Assembly: GCA_937901255.1 (NCBI GenBank)
Contig: CALCHN010000074.1
Span: forward strand, 1-60,791
Length of the DNA stretch: 60,791 nucleotides
Reading direction: 5' to 3'
DNA from: an uncultured Flavobacteriales bacterium
GTDB lineage: Bacteria; Bacteroidota; Bacteroidia; Flavobacteriales_E; Vicingaceae
The position numbers and the translations under genes are program-made. Positions 52,396 to 60,791 of the stretch are shown piece by piece (the stretch's first letter is position 1; each line of letters begins with the position of its first letter). The notes beneath the pieces were generated by a model. The model was not told the origin of the DNA, searched no databases, and was given only the letters and a program-made list of their open reading frames with translations.

Positions 52396-53037
52396 ATGGA
52401 TTTTTTACCTGAAACTATTTCAAATTATGTAGAAAAATATTCTGAACAAGAAAGTGAACTGTTACAAGAACTAAATCACGAAACTTGGGAAAAAATACTA
52501 ACCCCAAGAATGCTTTCCGGGCATTTACAAGGCAGAGTTTTAAGTATGCTTTCACACATGATTCAACCTACAAACATATTAGAAATAGGTACTTACACCG
52601 GATATTCTGCTCTTTGTTTAGCTGAAGGATTAAAAGAGAATGGTAGCATTGATACCATTGATATTAATGAAGAATTAGAAAATTTTGCGAAAAAATATTT
52701 CGATAAGGCAGGACTTAAAAACACCATTAAGCAACATATTGGCAACGCTCTAGACATCATTCCTACCTTAAATAAAAAGTATGATATTGTTTTTATTGAT
52801 GCCGATAAAAGCAACTACGTCAACTATTATAATTTAGTATTAGATATGATTAATCCTGGTGGATATATCATTGCCGACAATGTGTTGTGGAGTGGAAAAG
52901 TTACCGAACCAATTGAAAAAATGGATAAAGACACCAAAACATTGGTGGATTACGCCCAACATTTAGCCAACGACAATCGTGTACAACAAGTTATCTTCCC
53001 AGTAAGAGACGGCTTATTAATAGCACGAAAAAAATAA
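52396..53037 (+). CDS. SAM-dependent O-methyltransferase (family 3)
   Basis: The 213-residue protein has class I methyltransferase motifs: ILEIGTYTGYSALCLAEGL (SAM site), IDTIDINEELENFAKKYF, VFIDADKSNYVNYY with the metal-binding Asp, and ADNVLWSGKV. These match the catechol/caffeoyl-CoA O-methyltransferase-like family. It is probably co-transcribed with the M16 peptidase. Substrate not known. Confidence 0.92.
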   Translation: MDFLPETISNYVEKYSEQESELLQELNHETWEKILTPRMLSGHLQGRVLSMLSHMIQPTNILEIGTYTGYSALCLAEGLKENGSIDTIDINEELENFAKKYFDKAGLKNTIKQHIGNALDIIPTLNKKYDIVFIDADKSNYVNYYNLVLDMINPGGYIIADNVLWSGKVTEPIEKMDKDTKTLVDYAQHLANDNRVQQVIFPVRDGLLIARKK

Positions 53038-53040
53038 AAT

Positions 53041-53078
53041 CCTCCCCTAACCCCTCCAAAGGAGGGTTGGGGTGGGAC
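53041..53078. repeat. GC-rich intergenic dyad, CCCCTAACC type
   Basis: CCTCCCCTAACCCCTCCAAA followed by GGAGGGTTGGGGTGGGA is an imperfect palindrome right after the methyltransferase stop. Confidence 0.65.
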
Positions 53079-53106
53079 AAACTATAAACTTTTAACTATA
53101 AACAAA

Positions 53107-53397
53107 ATGATGAATTCACTTTTTTTATTAAGAATAATTGCTTTTTTGGAGGGCTTGTCTTATCTTGCACTTCTTTTTATCGCTATGCCACTCAAATACT
53201 TATACAACAAACCCGATGCTGTTAAACATACAGGAATGGCTCACGGAGTTTTATTTGTTGCGTATGTAGTAGTTCTTTTAATTGTTCATGTTGAATACAA
53301 ATGGAAGCTATCACAATCTTTTTGGGCATTTGTTGCATCTCTGGTTCCTTTTGGGACTTTTTATGCCGATAAAAAATGGTTCCGAACAGTAAATTAG
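53107..53397 (+). CDS. DUF3817-family small membrane protein
   Basis: The 96-residue protein has three predicted TM helices: LLRIIAFLEGLSYLALLFIA, AHGVLFVAYVVVLLIVHV and FWAFVASLVPFGTFYADKKW. The RxxAxxEGxSYL start and PFGTFYxD end are typical of DUF3817. Function unknown. Confidence 0.9.
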   Translation: MMNSLFLLRIIAFLEGLSYLALLFIAMPLKYLYNKPDAVKHTGMAHGVLFVAYVVVLLIVHVEYKWKLSQSFWAFVASLVPFGTFYADKKWFRTVN

Positions 53398-53441
53398 TAA
53401 TTAACGCCTAATAAAAATATATGTAAATGATTGTAACCATT

Positions 53442-53508
53442 GACTCACCCCTAGTTATCTTGCGATAACTTTTCCCCTCTCTTGAAATAGAGGGGTTAGG
53501 GGTGAGTT
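53442..53508. repeat. GC-rich intergenic element, family C copy 2
   Basis: ACTCACCCCTAGTTATCTTG, GCGATAACTTTTCCCCTCTC and a closing TAGGGGTGAGT. The outer arms ACTCACCCCTA/TAGGGGTGAGT are perfectly inverted. The order and sequence match 25137-25200. Confidence 0.7.
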
Positions 53509-53585
53509 GAGACTAAAATATTTAAATAATCCATATTAATTTAAACACTTATAAAGCATCAATCAAAAACCTAAAACTAACTCCT

Positions 53586-56510
53586 ATGAAAAAATCAATC
53601 TCAATTATTGTATTAGCAATATTACTTTTTCAATTTTCTTGTAAAGAAAAAGAAGAACAAACAAAATCTGCTTATAAATATGAATACGAAAGCGTTGAAA
53701 ACGATGGTTTAAACACCTTAATTTACACGCTCGACAATGGTTTAAAAGTTTACATGTCTATCAATAAAGACGAACCTCGTATCCAAACCAACATTGCAGT
53801 TAAAACAGGAAGCAAACAAGACCCTTCTGATGCAACAGGATTAGCGCATTATTTAGAACACATGTTGTTTAAAGGAACTTCAAAAATTGCTACTGTAAAC
53901 TGGGAAAAGGAAAAAAAGGTTTTACAACAAATTTCTGATTTATACGAAAAAAGAAGAAACACAACAGACGAAACAGAAAGAAATGCTATTTACAAACAAA
54001 TTGACAGTCTTTCAGGTGTTGCTGCAAAATTTGCTGTACCAAACGAATACGATAAAATGATTAGTTCCCTAGGTGCAAAAGGTACTAATGCTTACACTTC
54101 TACCGAAAGAACAGTTTACATTAACGATATTCCTTCTAACGAATTTGAAAAATGGTTAACTGTTGAATCTGAAAGATTTAAAGAACTGGTTTTACGTTTA
54201 TTCCATACAGAGTTAGAAACTGTTTACGAAGAATATAACAGAAGTAGAGATAATGATTATTGGTTAGCCTATGAGGCAATGTCTGCCAACTTATTTAAAA
54301 ATCATCCTTACGGAACGCAAACTACTATTGGAACAGGCGAACATCTTAAAAATCCTTCTATGGAAAAAATCCATGAGTATTTTAATGAAAGATATGTTCC
54401 AAACAACATGGCTATTATCCTTGCCGGAGATATTGACCCTGACAAAACAATTGACTTGATTAAAAAGAATTTTGGTGAATACAAAAACAAAGAAGTTCCT
54501 AAATTTACATTTACTCCAGAAGAGGAAATTACCGAACCAATTGAAACAACAGTTGTTGGTCCTGATGCTGAATGGGTAAGTATTGGTTACCGTTTGCCAG
54601 GAGTAAAAAATGAAGATACTTATATTTTACCGCTGGTTTCTTCACTTTTATATAACTACCAAGCTGGTTTAATTGATTTAAATTTAGTGAAAGACCAAAA
54701 AGTACTTAGTGCTAATGCTTACGATGATGTGAGTTATGATTATTCTACTTTTCAGCTTAGTGCCAATCCAAGAGATGGACAAAGCCTAGAAGAAGCTCGT
54801 GATTTATTACTTTCTCAAATAGAAAAACTAAAAACAGGCGATTTTGAAGATTGGATGTTGCCTGCTGCTATTAAAAACTTTAAACTACAAGACCAACAAC
54901 GTAACCTTTACAATAGCTACAGAGCTTACAAAATGACCAATGCCTTTATTTTAGAACAAAATTGGGCAGACGTTGTTGAGGAAAACGATAAAATGAGCAA
55001 GGTTACCAAACAACAAATTGTTGATTTCGCTAATAAATACTTTAAAAACAATTATGTAGTAGTTTATAAAAAACATGGAGAGGCGAACAACCCGAAAGTA
55101 GAAAAACCTCAAATTACTAAAGTGGATCTTAACAGAGATACTGCTTCTGTTTTTGCTCAAGAGTTCGAAAAAATGGATGCTAGCCGCTTAGAACCTATTT
55201 TTGATGATTACGCAAAAATCAATCAATCAGAAAAAATTAATGGTAAAATTCCTTTCTATTTTATGAAAAATACTAAAAATGAAACTTTTAGTTTAAATTA
55301 TATTTTAGATATGGGAGCTTATAGCGATAAAGAAATTGCCTTAGCAGTTCAATATTTAGAATACTTAGGCACCGATAAATATTCTGCCAACGAGCTTCAA
55401 GTGGAGCTATTTAAAAAAGGATTGAACTACAGTGTTTATGCTGCTAGCGAACGTGTTTATGTATCTTTAAGCGGATTGGAAGAATCTTTTGAAGAAGGAG
55501 TTGAATTATTTGAACACATTTTGGCAAACGTTCAGCCTAACCAAGAAGCTTACGACAACATGGTTCAAGGTATTTATAAAGAAAGACAAGATAACAAATT
55601 AAGTAAATACTATATTTTATACCGTGGAATGTTCAATTACGGAAGATATGGAGAAGATTCGCCAATGAAACACATCTTTAGTAATGAAGAATTAAAAAAG
55701 ATAGATGTAAACAACTTGGTAGCAAAAATTAAAGAACTAACCTCTTACGAGCATTATGTTTATTACTATGGTAAAAAAGAATTAGCCGAAGCTAAAACCA
55801 TTTTAGAGAAACACCATAAAACTCCAGAGACACTTAAGCCACTTATTGCTGCTAAAGAATTTCCTGAGCTAGACATCAATAAAAATCAAGTATTTTTTGT
55901 TGATTATGATATGGTACAAACTGAAATGTTGCTTTTTACCAAACAAAAACCTTATTCTGAAGGAGATTTACCTATGATTAACTTGTTTAACGAGTATTTT
56001 GGTAGTGGACTATCTTCTATTGTTTTTCAAGAAATAAGAGAAGCTAAAGCATTAGCTTATTCTGCTTATTCTTTTGTAACTACTCCGAGCAAACCAGACC
56101 GTTCGCACTATGTACAAGCTTACATTGGCACGCAGGTAGATAAACAAAAAGAAGCAACCAAAGCCATGTTAGAGTTAATGAACAATATGCCGGAAGTTAA
56201 CGACCAGTATGAAGGAGCTAAATTAGCTGCTCTTAAAAAAATTGAAACTTCTAGAACGAAAGAAAACAGCTTGTTTTGGAGGTTTTTAAGTGCTAAAGAA
56301 ATGGGTAGAGATTACGACATTAATACCAAAGTTTACCCTGCAATTAAAGAAATGCAATTGAGCGACCTTAAAAATTATTTCGATAACAACATTAAAGGTA
56401 AAAACTATGCGTTCTTAGTTATTGGAAACAAAAAATTAGTGAACAAAAAAGCCTTATCAGAACAAGGCGAATACAAAGAACTTACCTTAGAAGAAATTTT
56501 TGGGTATTGA
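53586..56510 (+). CDS. M16-family zinc peptidase, long lipoprotein form (pitrilysin-like)
   Basis: The 974-residue protein has a lipoprotein signal (LAILLFQFSC, Cys19), so it is probably anchored in the periplasm. The zinc motif HYLEH is at 88-92 (GLAHYLEHMLFKGTS), followed by ELETVYEEYNRSRDND as the third-ligand region. Four M16 half-domains are present; the last has NEYFGSGLSSIVFQEIREAK. The length fits two-chain-like pitrilysin peptidases that digest peptides. An insertion of about 60 residues follows the zinc motif (LQQISDLYEKRRNTTDE). Confidence 0.92.
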   Translation: MKKSISIIVLAILLFQFSCKEKEEQTKSAYKYEYESVENDGLNTLIYTLDNGLKVYMSINKDEPRIQTNIAVKTGSKQDPSDATGLAHYLEHMLFKGTSKIATVNWEKEKKVLQQISDLYEKRRNTTDETERNAIYKQIDSLSGVAAKFAVPNEYDKMISSLGAKGTNAYTSTERTVYINDIPSNEFEKWLTVESERFKELVLRLFHTELETVYEEYNRSRDNDYWLAYEAMSANLFKNHPYGTQTTIGTGEHLKNPSMEKIHEYFNERYVPNNMAIILAGDIDPDKTIDLIKKNFGEYKNKEVPKFTFTPEEEITEPIETTVVGPDAEWVSIGYRLPGVKNEDTYILPLVSSLLYNYQAGLIDLNLVKDQKVLSANAYDDVSYDYSTFQLSANPRDGQSLEEARDLLLSQIEKLKTGDFEDWMLPAAIKNFKLQDQQRNLYNSYRAYKMTNAFILEQNWADVVEENDKMSKVTKQQIVDFANKYFKNNYVVVYKKHGEANNPKVEKPQITKVDLNRDTASVFAQEFEKMDASRLEPIFDDYAKINQSEKINGKIPFYFMKNTKNETFSLNYILDMGAYSDKEIALAVQYLEYLGTDKYSANELQVELFKKGLNYSVYAASERVYVSLSGLEESFEEGVELFEHILANVQPNQEAYDNMVQGIYKERQDNKLSKYYILYRGMFNYGRYGEDSPMKHIFSNEELKKIDVNNLVAKIKELTSYEHYVYYYGKKELAEAKTILEKHHKTPETLKPLIAAKEFPELDINKNQVFFVDYDMVQTEMLLFTKQKPYSEGDLPMINLFNEYFGSGLSSIVFQEIREAKALAYSAYSFVTTPSKPDRSHYVQAYIGTQVDKQKEATKAMLELMNNMPEVNDQYEGAKLAALKKIETSRTKENSLFWRFLSAKEMGRDYDINTKVYPAIKEMQLSDLKNYFDNNIKGKNYAFLVIGNKKLVNKKALSEQGEYKELTLEEIFGY

Positions 56511-56520
56511 TAAATTTACA

Positions 56521-56557
56521 AAAAAGAGCGGCAAGATAATCTTGCCGCTCTTTTTTT
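56521..56557 (+). terminator. Strong intrinsic terminator
   Basis: AAAAAGAGCGGCAAG and CTTGCCGCTCTTTTTTT form a perfect stem starting 10 bp past the M16 stop. Confidence 0.93.
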
Positions 56558-56601
56558 GTAAGTAAAGACTCATATTAAGTTTTTTACCTAATAATTTAGA
56601 A

Positions 56602-57315
56602 ATGAAAAAGTGGAAAAATACAACTGAGAGATACGTATGTTTTATTGATATAATGGGTTTTAAAGACCGAGTTAATAGACTTGGTCACATTAAAGTTGTA
56701 AAAGAAGTTGAAGAATTTTTCAATTTTATAGATTCTATTTTAAAAATGTATCGTGATGATGTAAGTAATGAGGAAAGCATCAAAAGAGTTTTTGGACCAA
56801 CTGAAATTCGTTATATAACTTTTTCAGACTCAATAATAATTACTACAGGTAGTAATAATAAAAGAGATTTAACTTTGCTTATCCTAATATGCAAATTTGT
56901 ATTTACGAAATCATTTGAAATGAAACTACCTATTAAAGGTGCAATTTCAAAAGGACTTTTTACTGCAAATTTTGACAGAAATATTTTTATGGGACAACCA
57001 TTAATAGACGCATTTAATTTGCAAGAAGAATTGTTTTATTATGGAGTTATTGCAAATAGAGAAGTTGAAAGAGATATAGACAAATACAAAGATGAAGAAA
57101 AATATGATTCATTAATTTTTTCATTACCAACACCAATGAAAGGATATAAATCGCAAGCACGCAATGTCTCTCTATTATCAAGCGATTTTAGCAAGTCAAG
57201 CATAGAAGAGTTGTATTATTATGTTGATGGTAAACCTAGATTATATGTGGATAATACGATTGAAGTTTTTGAACAAATGAATATTATTTCAAAAAAAGCA
57301 AAACAAAAACAATAA
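56602..57315 (+). CDS. Stand-alone protein with class III nucleotide-cyclase-like fold
   Basis: The 237-residue cytoplasmic protein shows the order of a class III cyclase homology domain. The first strand YVCFIDIMGFKDRV has Asp16, and YITFSDSIIIT has Asp76, matching the two metal-binding Asp of that fold. LPIKGAISKGLFTANF and FMGQPLIDAFNLQEELFYYG resemble the GIa.G...G..vn.AarL region. No substrate-specifying residues can be assigned, so it may be a catalytically changed member. No membrane effector or CAP-type receptor is adjacent. Family membership is inferred from pattern only. Confidence 0.5.
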   Translation: MKKWKNTTERYVCFIDIMGFKDRVNRLGHIKVVKEVEEFFNFIDSILKMYRDDVSNEESIKRVFGPTEIRYITFSDSIIITTGSNNKRDLTLLILICKFVFTKSFEMKLPIKGAISKGLFTANFDRNIFMGQPLIDAFNLQEELFYYGVIANREVERDIDKYKDEEKYDSLIFSLPTPMKGYKSQARNVSLLSSDFSKSSIEELYYYVDGKPRLYVDNTIEVFEQMNIISKKAKQKQ

Positions 57316-57326
57316 TACCCCCGCTG

Positions 57327-57348
57327 CCGCAAGCGTCCACGCTTGTGG
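57327..57348. repeat. GC-rich hairpin between convergent genes
   Basis: CCGCAAGCGT-CC-ACGCTTGTGG has 10-bp arms with one mismatch. There is no T-run. It sits between the cyclase-like gene and the gene at 57365; it could be a REP-like element or block convergent transcription. Confidence 0.65.
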
Positions 57349-57364
57349 TAAAGTAATAAATAAA

Positions 57365-57874
57365 TTACTTCATCTTAAAAATAGCAGAAAAAGTAGTGTT
57401 ATAAACCGATTTTACTTGTTTCACAAAATACGGACGGTATTCACTCACTCCTTTTTTTAAGTAATGGTCTTCAAAAGTTTGTTCTTCATTTTTCTTAAAA
57501 AAATCTCCTCTACCAACAAGTAGCATATCTGTCATGGTAACCAAATAATCTTTTTCTTTCGCTCTGTATTGGATAACCACCATTCCTTTAAAATCGTTTT
57601 TATTTACAATTGCTGGAACTGCTGCAACACCTGTATTTTTAGGGTCAGTAGCATGAGGTTTTAATTTTGCAAAAAGTTGATTGTTCTCTATCTTAAAAGA
57701 ATCAAACTTTTTCGATTTTTCGAAATAAGCAAAAACTTCTTCTTGTGTTTTTTTAGTAGCATAAGCCTTTTGCCACGTTATTTTACTATCGTTTAAATAA
57801 AAATTTTCATCTTCAGCCTGAGAAAAACCATTTAATGCAAAAGCCAAAGAAAGTAAAAGAAAAATGTATTTCAT
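57365..57874 (-). CDS. Hypothetical secreted protein
   Basis: The 169-residue protein starts MKYIFLLLSLAFALNGFSQ, a clear signal peptide. The mature part reads ITWQKAYATKKTQEEVFAYF, then NDFKGMVVIQYRAKEKDYLV and MTDMLLVGRGDFF, a single mixed alpha/beta domain seen in Bacteroidota proteins of unknown function (similar to DUF4468-type). No partner is obvious. Confidence 0.6.
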   Translation of the reverse strand: MKYIFLLLSLAFALNGFSQAEDENFYLNDSKITWQKAYATKKTQEEVFAYFEKSKKFDSFKIENNQLFAKLKPHATDPKNTGVAAVPAIVNKNDFKGMVVIQYRAKEKDYLVTMTDMLLVGRGDFFKKNEEQTFEDHYLKKGVSEYRPYFVKQVKSVYNTTFSAIFKMK

Positions 57875-57964
57875 AATGCTAATAAAGTTAATTTCTTACA
57901 AAGAAAGTTATTTTAAACGCAAAAACCAAAATGCTCTGCAATTTCAATTTTCTAATCTCTAATT

Positions 57965-58915
57965 TCACTGCACACCATTAATAAAACTTCCAAAAACAGA
58001 ATGTCCGAAATTATAATTTAAAGAAAAACTAATATAAGGAGCCGAAGCAACATCTTGCTTAAAATCAGTATTAATTCCATGTAATCTTCGTAAAAAAGCA
58101 TAACCTGTTTCTACTTTAAGCTTATAATGCCTTCCGAACTTAGCATTTACTGCAAAATAGGTTTTTAACTCTCTTAAATTAACCGTATTGTCGTCATTTT
58201 GTAAAACAGAACCTTCTCTACTTACAGCATTAATACCACTAAAATAACCTGCTAAATCAAAATTAACTTTTCTGTTTAAAGCATAGTTCAATTTTAGATG
58301 CACAGGAACAATAAACTCCAATTTTGTCCTTGCATTAAACTTAGCTCTAAAACCTACCAAAGGTAAAGGAACAATCCTTCCTTGGTTAATTACTAACGTA
58401 GCACCGTAAAAATGCACCATCTTTAAGTTTTTAATATTAATATAAGCGGTATAAGCCCTAAAATTTGGTGTAAAACTTTGGTTGAGTGAAGCATTACTTT
58501 CTTCAGCGTAAAAATTGGCAGCGTACACCCAAATACCATTTCTCATGCTTGCTGTTATAGCTGTAAATTCAATCTCACCTTTATAAATATTATCTAATTG
58601 TGCATTTGTAATGGAAGGTTGAGCTACACTAAACTTTGTCGCCAAAAAAATCTGACTAGCTTTAGCGTCAGCTTTCTTCATATTAAAATCTTTTAATGCT
58701 ACACCAAGCCTAGTCCTCAAAGGTTTAACAAACTGAAACTTGTATTTTGTCATCTGAAAATCTGTAGAATCATCAATTGCTCCTGGAGTAGGATAATCAA
58801 CACCAAGATTAGCTCCAGCATTAAAAAAACTATTTACATTAAACGATTGGGCAACAACTTCTAAAAATGTTACAGAAGAAAATATAATAATAAAAAGCAG
58901 TCGTTTTAACATCAT
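57965..58915 (-). CDS. Predicted outer-membrane beta-barrel protein
   Basis: The 316-residue protein has a signal peptide (LLFIIIFSSVTFLEVVAQ). The rest alternates polar and aromatic residues in strands, such as RTKLEFIVPVHLKLNYALN, KVNFDLAGYFSG, and ends SAPYISFSLNYNFGHSVFGS. This suggests a small barrel. It follows the putative porin gene, with which it may be co-transcribed (42-bp gap). Confidence 0.65.
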   Translation of the reverse strand: MMLKRLLFIIIFSSVTFLEVVAQSFNVNSFFNAGANLGVDYPTPGAIDDSTDFQMTKYKFQFVKPLRTRLGVALKDFNMKKADAKASQIFLATKFSVAQPSITNAQLDNIYKGEIEFTAITASMRNGIWVYAANFYAEESNASLNQSFTPNFRAYTAYINIKNLKMVHFYGATLVINQGRIVPLPLVGFRAKFNARTKLEFIVPVHLKLNYALNRKVNFDLAGYFSGINAVSREGSVLQNDDNTVNLRELKTYFAVNAKFGRHYKLKVETGYAFLRRLHGINTDFKQDVASAPYISFSLNYNFGHSVFGSFINGVQ

Positions 58916-58957
58916 TTAAATCTAAAAAATGAAATCCACTCTAAATAAGCAACTAAA

Positions 58958-60721
58958 CTAATCAACCAAATTCCAAACAATTCCAAACTTTAAGGATCTC
59001 CCTAAAGCAGGGTAGTTAGCTGTCGCATAAAAATCATAACTATTCCACCCGGCATTAAAATGCTCATATTTCAAAAACACCTGAGCTCTTTTAACATGCA
59101 TATTCAAGAATACATCCACATATGGGTATTCTCCAATTTTTTGCTCTTTTTGAACATAAAATTGAGCAATTTCAGGCATATAAGCATATCCATAAAAACC
59201 TGTTTTGTACGAAACATTAAATCCTATTTGCAATTTAACCGCTTTCTTAAAAGCATTTGTCTGAAAATAAACCAACTGCCTACCAATAAAATCAGGCAAA
59301 GGAAATAAATATTTATCACTAGTTGTTTGGTAAATAACCGCAGTCCTAAAATGAAATTTATATAAGCTATAATTCTTAGCTAACGAAAAAGTATTTAATA
59401 ACGCTTGTTTATTGTTCTGTGTCAAATTAACCTGTTCATCAAAATAAATATAGTTACCCATCATTCTAGAATTAGCTAATAACTCTAACCTATACTTTTG
59501 AAAATTTACACTAGCGTTAAAACCATTAACTAACTGTTTTTTTAAAGCATAATTTTGCCAAGAAAAATGATTCGAACTAAAATTCACATATTTCAAATCA
59601 GCCTCTTCTTGCTGACTAAATAAATTTAACTTCAACAAGATATCTTTCTTACTTAAGTAAGATGCATTAGCCATCACCAACAAATCATTTTGTCTATATC
59701 CACTCACACCATACTTTCCTTCTGCCTCAACCTTTAAACGCTGATTCTTATAAGTAAATTGAGCCCCTGAAAAAATATTATTATAATTAGTATCCAATCC
59801 CGAAGTCTGAAAATAAGTATTATACTCATGTACTGCAAAAACACCAAAGTCATATTTTTTATTTCGAATGCCAATTCCTCCTTTATTACCAATAGTATGA
59901 TAAGAAATAGAATCCAACCAAGCAATAGAATCTAAGCGTATGGCATTAAATATAGGCGACAACACATCATTATCGCTATATAAATTTTCGTTGATAGCGT
60001 AGGAGTTTTTTAGAAAAAAATATAATCGTTGCTCATTAAGTGAGGTTAAATCTATTCGTTGAGCAAGTTTATAAGTATAATTAGTAAACTGATAATTAGA
60101 ATTAGATAAGTTAACACCAATACTCAATGGATCTTCAGCTAAATTTTCTTCAAACTGAACCTTATCTACTAAACCTCCATTTTCTTGTTGTTTCTTACGA
60201 AAATATTCCCCTGAAAAAGAAATAGCATACTTATCAGATTTGCTTATATACCTAAGCATAGAGCCAAAATCACTAATTCCAGCCTCTTGATTTATATATA
60301 CTCCTGGCGAACTAATCTTTTCTAAATCCACAAAAAACTCAATACCTTTTCCAAAATTATTTTGATGCTTTAACGAAAAAATCTGCTCCCTCCTACTCGC
60401 ATTAATATAAGTAATCCTCGATAATGGTTTAATACCGTCTATATCTATCATCTTTTCATAACGCTTTTGCTGAAGAAAACTAGGAACAAAAATTCCATCT
60501 GCAGTAGGAAAATAAGATGATGAAGTATAAACACCCAAATTGTTTAACAACACATCATTATTGTGTTTATAAAACAAGGTATTAACATCATTGTGTTCAG
60601 AGTGGATTAAAGAATCAAATAGATTATTATTAGATAATAAGGAATCATTATTTTGTCCCACTACTATAGAGGAGGAACAAACAATAAAAATAATATATAA
60701 AAGAATATAGTTTTTACTCAT
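58958..60721 (-). CDS. Putative porin, outer-membrane beta-barrel (Bacteroidota putative-porin family)
   Basis: From ATG 60721 (MSKNYILLYIIFIVCSSSIV, cleaved near VVGQ) the protein has 587 residues. Features of the family include SRITYINASRREQIFSLKHQ, GKGIEFFVDLEKISSPGVYI, many amphipathic strands and the C-terminal YFQTNAFKKAVKLQIGFNVS, YMPEIAQFYVQKEQKIGEYP. It ends GRSLKFGIVWNLVD with a barrel-like last strand. I preferred MSKN at 60721 over an ATG at 60736 for its signal peptide. Confidence 0.8.
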   Translation of the reverse strand: MSKNYILLYIIFIVCSSSIVVGQNNDSLLSNNNLFDSLIHSEHNDVNTLFYKHNNDVLLNNLGVYTSSSYFPTADGIFVPSFLQQKRYEKMIDIDGIKPLSRITYINASRREQIFSLKHQNNFGKGIEFFVDLEKISSPGVYINQEAGISDFGSMLRYISKSDKYAISFSGEYFRKKQQENGGLVDKVQFEENLAEDPLSIGVNLSNSNYQFTNYTYKLAQRIDLTSLNEQRLYFFLKNSYAINENLYSDNDVLSPIFNAIRLDSIAWLDSISYHTIGNKGGIGIRNKKYDFGVFAVHEYNTYFQTSGLDTNYNNIFSGAQFTYKNQRLKVEAEGKYGVSGYRQNDLLVMANASYLSKKDILLKLNLFSQQEEADLKYVNFSSNHFSWQNYALKKQLVNGFNASVNFQKYRLELLANSRMMGNYIYFDEQVNLTQNNKQALLNTFSLAKNYSLYKFHFRTAVIYQTTSDKYLFPLPDFIGRQLVYFQTNAFKKAVKLQIGFNVSYKTGFYGYAYMPEIAQFYVQKEQKIGEYPYVDVFLNMHVKRAQVFLKYEHFNAGWNSYDFYATANYPALGRSLKFGIVWNLVD

Positions 60722-60748
60722 AATAAAAGAGTACAAATATAAAACAAA

Positions 60749-60778
60749 AAAACCCTTATCTGTTAGGATAAGGGTTTT
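60749..60778. terminator. Bidirectional intrinsic terminator
   Basis: AAAACCCTTATC-TGTTAG-GATAAGGGTTTT has perfect 12-bp arms, upstream of the putative porin. It likely ends a leftward gene lying beyond the window. Confidence 0.85.
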
Positions 60779-60791
60779 AAAAGAATGGCAA

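Noticed and set aside
57327..57348. Hairpin as an intrinsic terminator
   Set aside because: No T-run follows on either strand; listed only as a repeat-like hairpin.

Overview
The window looks like chromosomal DNA from an AT-rich member of the Bacteroidota, most likely a flavobacterium-like lineage. The signs are: several secreted proteins with a type IX secretion (T9SS) type A C-terminal signal, the gliding lipoprotein GldH, a PorE-like TPR/PD40/CRD/OmpA protein, type III glutamine synthetase, DUF4293 and DUF4476 proteins, and promoters of the Bacteroidota type (TTTG, about 19 nt, TAnnTTTG). No taxonomic search was possible, so the genus is left open.

Region 1 (about 1.1-13.2 kb) is a defence module. 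It is a type II-C CRISPR-Cas locus with an unusual layout. cas1-cas2 point right and are followed by an oppositely oriented AAA-type ATPase gene with four 14-bp palindromic iterons upstream. Then come a 245-bp module in tandem (two full copies plus a third that runs into the array), a 49-repeat/48-spacer array (36-bp repeats, 29-30-bp spacers) and a 1514-aa cas9 pointing left. Upstream of cas9, on the opposite strand, are two tandem tracrRNA-like units, each with an anti-repeat, a nexus hairpin and a 3' hairpin. A higBA toxin-antitoxin pair sits just beyond. The two tracrRNAs, the triplicated array flank with decayed repeats, and an inverted half-repeat at the cas9 end of the array are the most unusual things here.

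Region 2 (13.3-21.4 kb) is mostly leftward core genes: mnmE, an SGNH hydrolase, a LysM transglycosylase-like protein lacking the expected catalytic Glu, gldH, ricT (PSP1) and proline dehydrogenase. Region 3 (21.5-29.5 kb) holds a lipoprotein gene broken by a complete 1239-bp IS3-family element (4-bp target duplication ATAG), a DUF4177-like secreted protein, a BtuF-like binding protein, tilS, an MBL-fold hydrolase, a DUF4476 protein and an orphan membrane-protein gene flanked by inverted repeats.

Region 4 (29.5-36.4 kb) carries surface and secreted proteins: a DUF4293 membrane protein, an S74-type tail-fibre-domain protein and three T9SS cargo proteins. Region 5 (36.5-51 kb) is a long leftward run: SPFH protein, pyrF, a carboxypeptidase-regulatory-domain protein, prfA, purM, the PorE-like protein, glnN, an OmpA protein and a large TPR/PD40/SPOR-like envelope protein. 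Region 6 (51-60.8 kb) has two M16 metallopeptidases, an O-methyltransferase, a DUF3817 protein, a stand-alone nucleotide-cyclase-fold protein and three exported envelope proteins, including a putative porin. GC-rich dyad repeats recur in many intergenic gaps.
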